Shown here piece after piece: positions 1-7,101 of a stretch of DNA of 24,839 bases. Under the pieces are notes generated by a model, which was given only the letters and a program-made list of their open reading frames with translations, searched no databases and had not been told where the DNA came from. Every line of letters begins with the position of its first letter. The stretch's first letter is position 1. The stretch lies in NCBI GenBank assembly GCA_003577005.1, contig QEUW01000065.1:1-24839 (forward strand), written 5' to 3'. The position numbers and the translations under genes are program-made. The DNA is from Chloroflexota bacterium (GTDB lineage Bacteria; Chloroflexota; Anaerolineae; Caldilineales; Caldilineaceae).

Positions 1-448
1 CGTCAGTTGGAAGATACGGCTGCGGCTGACCAGCGCCTTGTTGACCTCGAAGTAAGGGTTCTCGGTGGTGGCCCCGATAAAGATGACCGTGCCGTTCTCT
101 ACCCAGGGCAGTAGCGCATCCTGCTGGGCTTTGTTGAAGCGGTGAACTTCGTCCACAAAGAGGATGGTGCGCTGTTCGTAGAGCTTGGCCCGTTCCTGCG
201 CCTCGGCAATCGCCTCGCGGATCTCCTTGACACCGGAGAGGACGGCGTTGAGCGCAATAAAATGGGCTTTGGTGGTGTTGGCGATCACCTGTGCCAGCGT
301 CGTCTTGCCCGTGCCCGGCGGGCCGTAGAAGATGAGGCTGCCCAGTTGGTCGGCCTGGATGGCGCGGCGCAAGAGCCGCCCCGGCCCCACGGGCGAGGGG
401 CGCGCGCTGCTGTTGGCGGTCGGCGTGGGCCTGGTCGAAGAGGTTCAT
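1..448 (-). CDS. rarA: Replication-associated recombination protein A (RarA/MgsA), partial, apparent N-terminal deletion with frameshift
   Basis: This is an AAA+ ATPase of the RarA/MgsA/WRNIP1 family, which acts at stalled replication forks with SSB and the clamp. The gene is cut by the left window edge. ATG at 448 opens [19 protein letters not shown], a typical RarA start, but this frame then leaves the family. The family sequence resumes one frame over at about 390 ([17 protein letters not shown]) and stays open to base 1. Visible motifs are Walker A GPPGTGKT, Walker B ILFVDE followed by VHRF, sensor-1 ATTENP and the arginine-finger stretch SRSRIF. About 16-18 residues that normally join the two parts (the ARMRP...GQ-L stretch) are missing, so the lesion is a deletion of roughly 50 bases that is not a multiple of three. 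The gene lies 16 nt downstream of the EEP gene. Either it is a pseudogene, or translation restarts at GTG 390, or the assembly dropped bases. Family identity is secure; integrity is not. Confidence 0.85.
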   Translation of the reverse strand, partial: MNLFDQAHADRQQQRAPLARGAGAALAPRHPGRPTGQPHLLRPAGHGQDDAGTGDRQHHQSPFYCAQRRPLRCQGDPRGDCRGAGTGQALRTAHHPLCGRSSPLQQSPAGCATALGRERHGHLYRGHHREPLLRGQQGAGQPQPYLPTD

Positions 449-464
449 GATGTCCGCTGTGGTC

Positions 465-1307
465 TCACTCGATCTCCGCCAGCACCGGCCGGTGGTCCGA
501 CGGTTCATCGCCAGATGGGTCCACCCAGATTTCGCACGATTTGACCCGCTCGGCCAGCGGCTGGCTGGCAAAGATATAGTCGATGCGGATGGGTTCCGCC
601 GACGCCAAAAACGAACGCTGGCCCGGCGCGCCAAAACGGGTGTAGGTGTCCACATAGCCTGCTTTTTCCAACTGTGCGATCACCAATGGCCCTTTCTCTG
701 TCACCAAGTGGTGCGCTTTGACATGGTTGGCCACCTGCGCCAGCGCTTCGGGCTGGCCGGCGTAATCCCACGGGTTGATGGCGTTGAAATCGCCCATCAC
801 CACGTGTGGCCGGTTGCGGTCGCGGCCCAGCCAGGTGCGGGCTACCCGCAGTTGCACCAGCCGCGCCTCCTCGCTGGTGTGGTCTAGGTGAGTGACATAG
901 ACGGTAAAGATTTCACCAGAAGACAGCTGAATGCGCCCTTCGAGCAGCCCTCGTTGCTCCTTGCCGGCCAGCACGTTCTGGGCGTCTTCTTCTTTGGGCG
1001 TCAGGTGGTGAGCAGCGCTGGCTATGACCGGCCAGCGGCTTAGTAGCGCATTGCCATAGGCACTGGTGGGCAGTTCGTTCTGGGCGGGCCAGCGCATACA
1101 GGCGCCAAAGACAAAGTGCATGCCCAGTTGCTGCGCCAGCGCTTCGAGCGCTGGGCCATCGACGCCCTCCACCGTGCGAGGATAGAAGACCTCGTTGAGG
1201 CCGACGATATCGGCCTGGGTTTCTTCGATCACTCTGGCGACCCCATGGAAATTAGGGCGCCCATCGGCGGTTTTCCAGCCGTGGATATTGTAGGTCAGGA
1301 TGCGCAT
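465..1307 (-). CDS. Endonuclease/exonuclease/phosphatase (EEP) family hydrolase
   Basis: This 280-residue protein has the EEP (DNase I-like) fold, whose members are metal-dependent phosphodiesterases acting on nucleic acids, phosphoinositides or sphingomyelin. The expected motifs are present: TYNIHG (Asn7), GLNEVF (Glu39), VTHLDH (His140), GDFNAI (Asp173, Asn175) and the C-terminal SDHRPV (Asp271, His272). The length is normal for a stand-alone single-domain member. No signal peptide or membrane segment is seen, so it is probably cytoplasmic. The start at 1307 lies 4 nt after the stop of the upstream ecfS, which suggests translational coupling, and the stop is followed 16 nt later by rarA. 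The substrate cannot be told from sequence. Nearness to rarA could hint at DNA metabolism, but that is inference only. Confidence 0.9.
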   Translation of the reverse strand: MRILTYNIHGWKTADGRPNFHGVARVIEETQADIVGLNEVFYPRTVEGVDGPALEALAQQLGMHFVFGACMRWPAQNELPTSAYGNALLSRWPVIASAAHHLTPKEEDAQNVLAGKEQRGLLEGRIQLSSGEIFTVYVTHLDHTSEEARLVQLRVARTWLGRDRNRPHVVMGDFNAINPWDYAGQPEALAQVANHVKAHHLVTEKGPLVIAQLEKAGYVDTYTRFGAPGQRSFLASAEPIRIDYIFASQPLAERVKSCEIWVDPSGDEPSDHRPVLAEIE

Positions 1308-1311
1308 AGGC

Positions 1312-1848
1312 CTACACCGTTGAACGGGCGCGACCGCTTTGAGTGGCAGTCCAGGCGCTGACCACCGCCGCGGCCAGCACAGCCGCCGCTACCATCTCAA
1401 TGAGGATGACCGGGATCAACCCAGGGATGATGGCCGCTGGCAGATAGCCGCGGATAATCAGCATCGCAATCACTAGTATGCTGTTGGTCAGGGCGCCTGC
1501 CGCACCACCGAAGCCGGCAGCGACCGCTTTGTTGCCACCCTGCAAGGCTGTATAGACCAAAAACGGCGTGATACCGACAAAGATGCGCGGCACAATCGAA
1601 ACCAGCGGGTCTTTGAACATGGGGTCCACGGCTTGTAGAAAGCTGAACAACCCGTAGATCAACCCCAAAATGGCGCCTACGACTGGGCCGCCCAACACGC
1701 TGCCGATGCTGACCGGAATATGCAGCGTCGTGGCGTTGCCAGGCGGGATCGGGATCGGCGGGAAGCCGAGCACTTGAATTGAGCCAAGCACAATGACCAA
1801 TGCGCCGAACACGCCCGCGATCACAATTTGGCGGACAGAAAGTTGCAT
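1312..1848 (-). CDS. ECF transporter S component (substrate-specificity subunit)
   Basis: This 178-residue integral membrane protein has about six hydrophobic segments and the pattern of the ECF S-component family: an N-terminal VIAGVFGAL helix, a glycine-rich IPVSIGSVLGG-PVVGAILG stretch and the DPLVSIVPRIFVG motif of folate/pantothenate-type S subunits. S components bind a vitamin or cofactor precursor and dock onto the EcfT/EcfA module for uptake. The T and fused AA' subunits are the next genes upstream on the same strand, so the set is complete. The start is an ATG with a strong AAGGAGG ribosome binding site 8 nt upstream. The gene is separated from ecfT by about 375 nt that hold a MITE-like element and a possible separate promoter. 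No riboswitch I could recognise (for example the TPP-box pattern) precedes it, so the vitamin is unknown. Confidence 0.88.
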   Translation of the reverse strand: MQLSVRQIVIAGVFGALVIVLGSIQVLGFPPIPIPPGNATTLHIPVSIGSVLGGPVVGAILGLIYGLFSFLQAVDPMFKDPLVSIVPRIFVGITPFLVYTALQGGNKAVAAGFGGAAGALTNSILVIAMLIIRGYLPAAIIPGLIPVILIEMVAAAVLAAAVVSAWTATQSGRARSTV

Positions 1849-1868
1849 GGCGAAGCCTCCTTCATGCA

Positions 1869-1982
1869 GTTGTAGCTAGCTGGGTTAGACAGTCAAATAT
1901 CACACTCGTCGTTTACAGTCCATCGTCCGGTATATTTGTCCGAATTGCTCGACGGCCAGATCGATACAGTCAACTGATTATA
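1869..1982 (-). promoter_or_regulatory. Putative promoter region of ecfS
   Basis: Two sigma70-like candidates read toward ecfS. One is TTGACT (1896..1891), a 16-nt spacer, then TACAAC (1874..1869), giving a short leader that includes the Shine-Dalgarno. The other is a perfect TATAAT (1982..1977) without a good -35 box. The plus-strand hexamer ACAGTC occurs three times (1889, 1915, 1966) at steps of 26 and 51 bases, which could be an operator series or chance. Confidence 0.35.
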
Positions 1983-2025
1983 CTGCATTTGACAGCGTTG
2001 GAGGAACATGGGGATCACTGGGATG

Positions 2026-2158
2026 CGGGATTCTCAAATGTCACACCAGCGAAGACTTCCGGGAGGTGGCCGGGAAGCTTCTGCGTTTGGGAGACAGTCA
2101 CCGGCCACCCCCCGGAAGTCTGGCGCAGACGGGAAAGCCCACATTTGAGAAGTCCCGT
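2026..2158. mobile_element. MITE-like palindromic element with 9-bp target-site duplication
   Basis: This 133-bp non-coding element is bounded by direct repeats ACTGGGATG at 2017-2025 and 2159-2167. Its ends are imperfect terminal inverted repeats: CGGGATTCTCAAATGT at 2026-2041 against the complement of ACATTTGAGAAGTCCCGT at 2141-2158. Nested inside is a second inverted repeat, 2055-2073 against 2101-2119, matching at 18 of 19 positions. The whole can fold into one long interrupted hairpin. No transposase is encoded, so it would be a non-autonomous element moved in trans. It lies between ecfT and ecfS, directly next to the hairpin at 2168-2186. The parent IS family cannot be assigned from sequence alone. 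Confidence 0.75.
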
Positions 2159-2167
2159 ACTGGGATG

Positions 2168-2186
2168 AGGGCTTTGTCAAAGCCCT
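2168..2186 (-). terminator. Hairpin downstream of ecfT (possible terminator)
   Basis: AGGGCTTTG (2168-2176), one base, then CAAAGCCCT (2178-2186) form a perfect 9-bp inverted repeat, realistically a 7-bp stem with a 5-nt loop. It lies 36 nt after the ecfT stop. There is no U-tract, so intrinsic termination is uncertain. The MITE target duplication begins immediately beyond it. Confidence 0.45.
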
Positions 2187-2222
2187 TCTGCCGTGCGCCG
2201 AGGCGCCGGTTGCCAGGATCCA

Positions 2223-3098
2223 TCAAAGCCCGGTCAACCCCAATCGTGCTGCCAGTTCGACCATCGAAGGCCAGCGGTAGAGCAGAATCCACCCGCAAAA
2301 GAGAAGACACGTTACCACGAGCAGACGGTCAAGGCCGGTGCTGTGCAGCACGACAAAGTGCGTGCGCGGGCGCCCACTCACATAGCAGCGCGCCTCCATC
2401 GCCAGGATCAGGTCCTCGGCCCGCCGCAGTGCGCTTAGAAACAACGGCACCATGATCGGCAAGAGCATCCGGGCCATCTGATCAGGCCGCCAAAGGCGTT
2501 GGCTGAGTTCGGCGCCGCGGCTGACCTGGGCTTTGATGATCCGCTCCGCCTCCTCGGCGATGATCGGCACAAAGCGGAAGGCGATGGTGAAGATCAATGC
2601 CACCTCATGGGCCGGCACCCCGAACCGCCGGAAGGGGCGCAGCAATTGCTCCAGACCATGCGTTAGCTCGGTCGTCGTCGCCGTCATGGTGATGAGGCTG
2701 GTCAGAAAGACAAACGAGGTGATCCGAAAAAAGCTCAACGTAATCAGGTGGAGGCTGTAGCGCGTCACACGGATCCAGCCCCACTCCCAGTAGACCTGGC
2801 GCGCCGGCTCAACCCAACCCTGGAACAAAAATTGCATCAGAAAAATAAAGAGCAGCACCGGCAGCCCCAGCCGAAAAATCCGCAAAATGTAGCCAAACGG
2901 GATGCGCGAAGTGCGTGTAATCAACAAGACCACGAGCAGCAGCAACGCATTGGCGATCAGCGACCGTGTAAAGGAGATGGTCACAATCAAAAAGAGGGCG
3001 CCCAATAGTTTAGTGCGCGGGTCAAGCCGGTGGATAGCCGAACCGGTGGGGATATACTGGCCGATGGTGATGTTGCGTGAAAGCTCGAAATCTTGCAT
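2223..3098 (-). CDS. ecfT: ECF transporter transmembrane component EcfT (CbiQ family)
   Basis: This 291-residue membrane protein is the EcfT scaffold that couples ATP hydrolysis by EcfA/EcfA' to toppling of the S component. The N-terminus (PTGSAIHRLDPRTKLL) is the hallmark opening of the CbiQ/EcfT family. It is followed by hydrophobic helices at about residues 30-60 and 70-95, further segments near 115-140 and 165-180, and a long cytoplasmic coupling region. The two XRX coupling motifs appear as Ser-Arg-Gly (193-195) and Ala-Arg-Cys (236-238); the second is normally Ala-Arg-Gly. A C-terminal hydrophobic helix follows. The gene lies between fused ecfA (165 nt upstream) and ecfS, and a good promoter precedes it. 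No clear Shine-Dalgarno is seen before the ATG at 3098. Confidence 0.93.
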   Translation of the reverse strand: MQDFELSRNITIGQYIPTGSAIHRLDPRTKLLGALFLIVTISFTRSLIANALLLLVVLLITRTSRIPFGYILRIFRLGLPVLLFIFLMQFLFQGWVEPARQVYWEWGWIRVTRYSLHLITLSFFRITSFVFLTSLITMTATTTELTHGLEQLLRPFRRFGVPAHEVALIFTIAFRFVPIIAEEAERIIKAQVSRGAELSQRLWRPDQMARMLLPIMVPLFLSALRRAEDLILAMEARCYVSGRPRTHFVVLHSTGLDRLLVVTCLLFCGWILLYRWPSMVELAARLGLTGL

Positions 3099-3157
3099 GG
3101 TTTGGCCGATTGTCTAGCGACGAGTGAGCGGTTTTCACCGGCATTGCCGGTGGGTCG

Positions 3158-3186
3158 ATCATACCCCTGCTGGCTGGAAACATCAA
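3158..3186 (-). promoter_or_regulatory. Sigma70-type promoter of ecfT
   Basis: TTGATG (3186..3181), a 17-nt spacer and TATGAT (3163..3158) form a good sigma70 promoter, predicting a leader of about 50 nt. A small hairpin, CACCGGC/GCCGGTG with a 3-nt loop (3136-3152), falls at the expected 5' end of the transcript. The gap 3099-3262 holds nothing else that I recognise. Confidence 0.6.
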
Positions 3187-3262
3187 CTTCTTTACGCCGA
3201 ACCGGCATAGCACGCTATTCCCGGATAGCAGCACGCAGACCGAAGCGGTGCGCACAACAACG

Positions 3263-5059
3263 CTACTGTTCCACGCCTTCGCGTTCCTCCGGCTGGTGGC
3301 CCGCGATCGTCAATGCCTCTCGCACCCGGACCACGGCCTGATCCAATGTATGCACGGTAGGGCCGAGTGCGATCAAGTTGCGGCGGGCCAGCGCTTCCAT
3401 CACTTCGGTGACAACCGGCACATCTAGACCCAACTCGCGCAGCCGGGCGGTCTGACCAAAGATCAGATCGGGCGCGCCCGCCAGCACCGTCTTTCCCTCG
3501 GCGATCACATAGAGCCGGTGACAGATCGCCGCCAACTCTTCCATGTTGTGCGAGATGATGACCAGGGTTACGCCCTGCTGGTGAAGGGTGCGCAGGGTAG
3601 CGAGCAACCGTTGCCGGCCAACGGGGTCCAGCCCGGAGGTCGGCTCGTCGAGCACGAGTACTTCGGGCTCTAGCGCCAGCACGCCGGCCAGCGCAACCCG
3701 CCGTTTTTCCCCGCCGCTCAAGGAGAAAGTGAGCCGGTCCTTGTACGCTTCGAATCCTAGCCCCACTGCTTCCATCGCCTTGCGCACCCGGGCGCGCACT
3801 TCCTCGCGGCTCAGCTTGAGATTGCGCGGCCCGTAGGCCACATCATCCCCCACATACTGCTCGAAGAGTTGGGCCTCTGGCATCTGAAAGAGCAACCCCA
3901 CCCGCCGCCGGACCTCCAGCAGATCAAGCCTGGGTGCGCTCATATCCCGGCCCAAGACCCGGACACTGCCCTCATGTGGGCGCATCAGCCCGTTAAAATG
4001 CTGCACCACCGTCGATTTGCCCGACCCTGTGTGGCCGATGATACCCACGATCTCTCCCTTGCCAACCTCCATGTCGATGTCATGGAGCGCCTTCACTTCC
4101 AACGGTGTGCCTCGCATATAGTAATGAGCGAGGTTGTGGGTGGCAATCAAGGTTTGGTCTTTGGCATCCGCAAGCGGAGCGTTAACCCGTTCTACATTCT
4201 GCGTTCTACGTCCTGCGTTCTCCAATCTCTCTGCAAGCGCAGCCACCATTTCCTCGACGGTGAGAATATCCGCGGGCAGGTCGGGTAAATCTTGGCGCAA
4301 GGCCAGCGCCAGTTGCGTCACCGGGGGGACATCCAGGTGCAGGGTGCGCAACGTCTCTACCTGGCGGAAGAGTTGGCGTGGGGGGCAATCGAGCACAATC
4401 TGGCCCTCGGCCATGACCACCACCCGGTCGGCCTGGATCGCCTCGTGCATAAAGTGGGTGATGGCAACGACCGTAACCCCCTGTTCCTGGTGCAGGCGAC
4501 GCACCGTTTCCAGCACCTCTTTACGGCCCAACGGGTCGAGTAAGGCGGTCGCCTCGTCGAGCACCAGCACTTCGGGTTGCATGGCGAGCACACCGGCGAT
4601 ACAGATGCGCTGCTTCTGCCCGCCGGAGAGACGGTGGGGTGCCCGGTGGCGAAAGGGCAACATGCTCACCTGCTCCAGTGACCAGCCCACCCGCCGTATG
4701 ATCTCGCTGCGTGGGATGCCCAAATTCTCTGGGCCAAAAGCGATCTCTTCCTCTACAATCGTCGCTACGATCTGATTGTCCGGCTCTTGAAAGACCATAC
4801 CCACGGTCGAGCGGATATCGAGCAGATGGCGGCGCTCTTTGGTGTTCCAGCCTTTCACCCACACGTCGCCTTGCGTGGGCAGGAGCAGGCCGTTGAGATG
4901 GCGCGCCAGCGTCGACTTGCCCGAGCCGTTGTGACCCAGGATCGCTACATATTCGCCTTTGTGGATTATCAGGCTCACGTCGCGCAGCGCCGTCACCGGG
5001 CGTGCGCCTTCAGCGTCGTAGGTATGATGCACCTGTTCGATGCGGATGATCGGCTCCAA
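3263..5059 (-). CDS. ecfA: Fused energy-coupling factor ATPase (EcfA1-EcfA2)
   Basis: This 598-residue protein carries two complete ABC ATPase domains that together energise an ECF vitamin transporter. Domain 1 has Walker A GHNGSGKST (about 42-50), the Q-loop FQEPDNQ, signature LSGGQ (144-148), Walker B LVLDE (165-169) and the switch His in ITH. Domain 2 has GHTGSGKST (342-350), FQMPEAQ, LSGGE (447-451) and LVLDEP (469-474). All key residues are intact, so both sites should be active. Homologues are usually two separate proteins; here they are fused by a linker around residues 277-292, which is encoded by a 7-bp-period repeat. I chose the TTG at 5059 because GAGGA precedes it by 5 nt and the protein then begins directly with the ABC domain. 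An earlier TTG at 5110 would overlap DUF4058. The gene starts 14 nt after the DUF4058 stop. Confidence 0.93.
   Translation of the reverse strand: MEPIIRIEQVHHTYDAEGARPVTALRDVSLIIHKGEYVAILGHNGSGKSTLARHLNGLLLPTQGDVWVKGWNTKERRHLLDIRSTVGMVFQEPDNQIVATIVEEEIAFGPENLGIPRSEIIRRVGWSLEQVSMLPFRHRAPHRLSGGQKQRICIAGVLAMQPEVLVLDEATALLDPLGRKEVLETVRRLHQEQGVTVVAITHFMHEAIQADRVVVMAEGQIVLDCPPRQLFRQVETLRTLHLDVPPVTQLALALRQDLPDLPADILTVEEMVAALAERLENAGRRTQNVERVNAPLADAKDQTLIATHNLAHYYMRGTPLEVKALHDIDMEVGKGEIVGIIGHTGSGKSTVVQHFNGLMRPHEGSVRVLGRDMSAPRLDLLEVRRRVGLLFQMPEAQLFEQYVGDDVAYGPRNLKLSREEVRARVRKAMEAVGLGFEAYKDRLTFSLSGGEKRRVALAGVLALEPEVLVLDEPTSGLDPVGRQRLLATLRTLHQQGVTLVIISHNMEELAAICHRLYVIAEGKTVLAGAPDLIFGQTARLRELGLDVPVVTEVMEALARRNLIALGPTVHTLDQAVVRVREALTIAGHQPEEREGVEQ
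4188..4229. repeat. Heptad repeat array inside the ecfA linker
   Basis: Six consecutive 7-bp units run here: CGTTCTA, CATTCTG, CGTTCTA, CGTCCTG, CGTTCTC, CAATCTC. GTTAACC precedes them in the same phase. On the coding (minus) strand they encode the polar linker between the two ATPase domains and keep the frame open. Confidence 0.8.
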
Positions 5060-5073
5060 AATCGTCCTCGGCG

Positions 5074-5841
5074 CTACGGAGGTGGGGGGTAGTCGAGGGT
5101 GGCAGCCCAATCGGCATCTTCGGGCGAGAGGGGAGGCACGGAGGGCTGGGCGTAATCCAACCGCAGATCAAAGCGGGCGCGCGTGTAGAGGGCGTGGAGA
5201 ATGGTGTTGAGATCGACCAGCGGCTCGGCTTCGCCCGGCAAAAGCGGCAAGGGGAACTGCGGGATCGGCTGGCGCAGGCTGAAAAAGTAGAGTTGGGCCC
5301 GCGGGCGCTGATGGCCCCGGCTGACCAGAATGCGGTAATCGCTACGCGCTGCCCGCCCAATGACCGCCATCGGTTCTCCGGCGCACAATAGGTCGATTTC
5401 GACCAGATTGGTGCGTGTCGTCAGCACCTGGGCGCGCTTCGCCTCGTACTGCTCACGACCATTTTTGTCCAGCTTGTTGGTGGGCGAGAGCACTTCAACC
5501 AACGTAACCAATTTGCCGGTGCGCACCTCGTGGATTTCCAGATAATCCTCGCCCACCTCGTCGGCCATAGGCACATCCACATCCAAAACGCCATTGTACA
5601 TAGGCGCCGTGGGGGCAACCACTGGCTGTGACTGTGTGACCAGCGCAATATCGGGCCGACCGATGAAGACGATGTCATCCGGTTTTAGCAGATAAGTGCG
5701 ACGTTCCAATGCCACATAGTATCGGGGGGCCACCACAGGCGCGACGGCATCGGCAATGGCAGCAATCAGCCGATTACGCACATCCGGCCAGAGCGCCGGA
5801 TGTTCCAGATAAGGGTCCATGCCGGGAAACGGTGTTTTCAT
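5074..5841 (-). CDS. DUF4058 family protein
   Basis: This 255-residue protein begins with MKTPFPGMDPYLEHP, the characteristic start of DUF4058, a family of unknown function known mainly from cyanobacteria and Chloroflexota. Further family-like features are an RPDIALV stretch and the LVTLVEVLSPTNKL segment, whose EVLSPTNK is reminiscent of the E-x-K core of restriction-like nuclease folds. That resemblance is only a visual impression. No signal peptide or membrane helix is present. The gene is first in a probable operon, with the fused ATPase gene beginning 14 nt after its stop. Its promoter is a near-consensus sigma70 element only 6 nt from the ATG, and there is no Shine-Dalgarno, which points to a leaderless message. 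I see no evidence that it takes part in transport. Confidence 0.88.
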   Translation of the reverse strand: MKTPFPGMDPYLEHPALWPDVRNRLIAAIADAVAPVVAPRYYVALERRTYLLKPDDIVFIGRPDIALVTQSQPVVAPTAPMYNGVLDVDVPMADEVGEDYLEIHEVRTGKLVTLVEVLSPTNKLDKNGREQYEAKRAQVLTTRTNLVEIDLLCAGEPMAVIGRAARSDYRILVSRGHQRPRAQLYFFSLRQPIPQFPLPLLPGEAEPLVDLNTILHALYTRARFDLRLDYAQPSVPPLSPEDADWAATLDYPPPP

Positions 5842-5847
5842 GGCTCT

Positions 5848-5876
5848 ATTTTAGCCCGACCCTGGCACGCTGTCAA
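5848..5876 (-). promoter_or_regulatory. Near-consensus promoter of the DUF4058 gene, leaderless arrangement
   Basis: TTGACA (5876..5871), a 17-nt spacer and TAAAAT (5853..5848) are separated from the ATG (5841) by 6 nt, so transcription should begin at or next to the start codon. Confidence 0.7.
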
Positions 5877-5907
5877 TGGAGACAGCAGGGATTCTCGATT
5901 CGACCAT

Positions 5908-5950
5908 GATAGACTGCGGATGCAGCGGATGCAGCGGATTGGGCGGATTT
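5908..5950. repeat. 9-bp-period interspersed repeat (GCGGATTGG-like)
   Basis: Units GCGGATGCA, GCGGATGCA, GCGGATTGG and GCGGATTT follow a 9-bp step from 5916. The leading 15 bases GATAGACTGCGGATG (5908-5922) recur exactly at 19414-19428 inside a glycosyltransferase gene, so this is a dispersed family. It lies in the gap between the divergent-free ends of the DUF4058 promoter and the propeller gene. Confidence 0.7.
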
Positions 5951-5991
5951 CATCTGCTTGTATCCACTCTCTGTCTTTCCAGTTTTAATAG

Positions 5992-6031
5992 AACACAGAT
6001 AAACACAGATTTTCACCATTTTCACCATTTG
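5992..6031. repeat. Short tandem repeats, 9-10 bp
   Basis: AACACAGAT occurs at 5992-6000 and 6002-6010, followed by TTTCACCAT twice (6011-6019, 6020-6028). ATCTGTGTT-like units of this kind are familiar from intergenic repeats of many environmental bacteria. The rest of the gap 5877-6130 holds no gene that I can support. Confidence 0.6.
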
Positions 6032-6130
6032 AAAAGCAGAATCTGTATCTGTCTGTGAAGCTCTGTATTCAAGCAAAAGGTGCTAACATAGTGCTCGCCC
6101 TAATCTGCGTTGCTGGGAACTGCGAGCTTT

Positions 6131-6979
6131 TTACTCTTTTGACCCGTGAGGAATCAACTCGACACCGTGTTCGCCCCCGGCCCAGACGCCTTCGAGGCTG
6201 TTGAGCAGCACCAGAGCTGGCTTGCTCCCCGCCACATGCTCCCAGACAAGACCGTCTGACGAGCGCCACAGCCCTTCGGCGTCGCTCAACAGCCAGCCCT
6301 GTGGGGTAGCCGTTACCGCGTCGACCCGCTGTGGGCTGTTCGCCACCGGCGCAAAGGAGCGGCCACCGTCGGTGGAACGCCAAAGTCCTTGCTCTTCGGT
6401 GCCGGCCAGCACCACCTGGCTGGTGTGAAAATCAGCAGCAACCGCCAACGCCTGGACAATGCCGTCGACCCCCTCGCTCCGCTTCCAGCCACGACCGCCA
6501 TTGGGCGAGCGGTAGACGCCTTCTTCGGTGCCGGCAAAGACGATTTCCCACTGTGGCCAGGCCGTAGGTGGGGTAGGCGGCGCCCAGGCAATGGCAAGCA
6601 CCGTATAGTCTTGCAGGCCAAAATTACAGACCTGCCAGCCATAGCCGCGATTGGCCGAGCGCAGCAGACCTCCCCCCGCGCTCCCGGCCAGCAGGACACC
6701 CGTCTCGGCTGCCCGTGGATCGGCGGCGATGCAGAGCACGCTAGTGTCTACCCCATCCATCCACGAGGCCTGCCAGTTGTCGCCAGCGTCCAGGCTAAAG
6801 GCGGTGCCATGCGGCAGACCGCCCACCAAAATGCGCGTTCCATCCGTTCCACAACAGGCCAGTTCCTGTTGCGGCTGGGGCACCGGCTCCAGGCCGTGTC
6901 CATTTAGCTTGAACAAGCCCTCCGGGCCCGCCGCCCAGAGAGTACCGTCTAATTGGGTGAGTGATAAGATGATTGGCAT
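6131..6979 (-). CDS. Beta-propeller protein with Asp-box (BNR/YCF48-like) repeats
   Basis: This 282-residue protein is built of repeated blades of about 45 residues, each containing an Asp-box-like motif: SLDAGDNW, SANRGYGW, SPNGGRGW, STDGGRSF and a degenerate SSDGLVW. Such propellers occur in sialidase-like, photosystem-assembly (YCF48) and Vps10-type proteins and usually serve in binding. No catalytic sialidase residues, signal peptide or membrane anchor are seen, so it may be cytoplasmic. It lies 121 nt downstream of the chaperonin gene on the same strand and may be co-transcribed. A link between them (for example substrate or adaptor) is only a guess. The ATG at 6979 lacks an obvious ribosome binding site, and TAGAAA at 6991..6986 sits where a leaderless -10 box would, without a good -35. 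Confidence 0.75.
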   Translation of the reverse strand: MPIILSLTQLDGTLWAAGPEGLFKLNGHGLEPVPQPQQELACCGTDGTRILVGGLPHGTAFSLDAGDNWQASWMDGVDTSVLCIAADPRAAETGVLLAGSAGGGLLRSANRGYGWQVCNFGLQDYTVLAIAWAPPTPPTAWPQWEIVFAGTEEGVYRSPNGGRGWKRSEGVDGIVQALAVAADFHTSQVVLAGTEEQGLWRSTDGGRSFAPVANSPQRVDAVTATPQGWLLSDAEGLWRSSDGLVWEHVAGSKPALVLLNSLEGVWAGGEHGVELIPHGSKE

Positions 6980-6990
6980 AGGCAGTTTCT

Positions 6991-7101
6991 AATGGTTAAC
7001 GATTAATGATTAATGCTCAATCGTCAATTATCTATTGGTCAAGAGGGCTTACAAGCAAGCCGTTAACCATTAACCATTGAGCATTAACCATTAATCATTG
7101 T
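6991..7101. repeat. Inverted pair of heptad repeat arrays between chaperonin and propeller genes
   Basis: The left arm is AATGGTT, AACGATT, AATGATT, AATGCTC, AATCGTC, AATTATC (6991-7032). The right arm is CCGTTAA, CCATTAA, CCATTGA, GCATTAA, CCATTAA, TCATTGT (7060-7101), touching the chaperonin stop codon. The arms are inverted copies of one unit family. 7001-7020 pairs with 7077-7096 at 19 of 20 positions, so a long stem can form in the transcript. Confidence 0.8.

Noticed and set aside
1851..1862. RNA thermometer hiding the ecfS ribosome site (GAAG-GAGG-CTTC)
   Set aside because: The stem is only four base pairs and too weak to matter.
1849..1982. Riboswitch before ecfS
   Set aside because: ECF S genes often have one, but I found no recognisable TPP, cobalamin, FMN, THF or preQ1 core motifs.
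6991..7101. Heptad arrays as a CRISPR array
   Set aside because: Units are 7 bp with no spacers of 30 bp or more and no cas genes are present.
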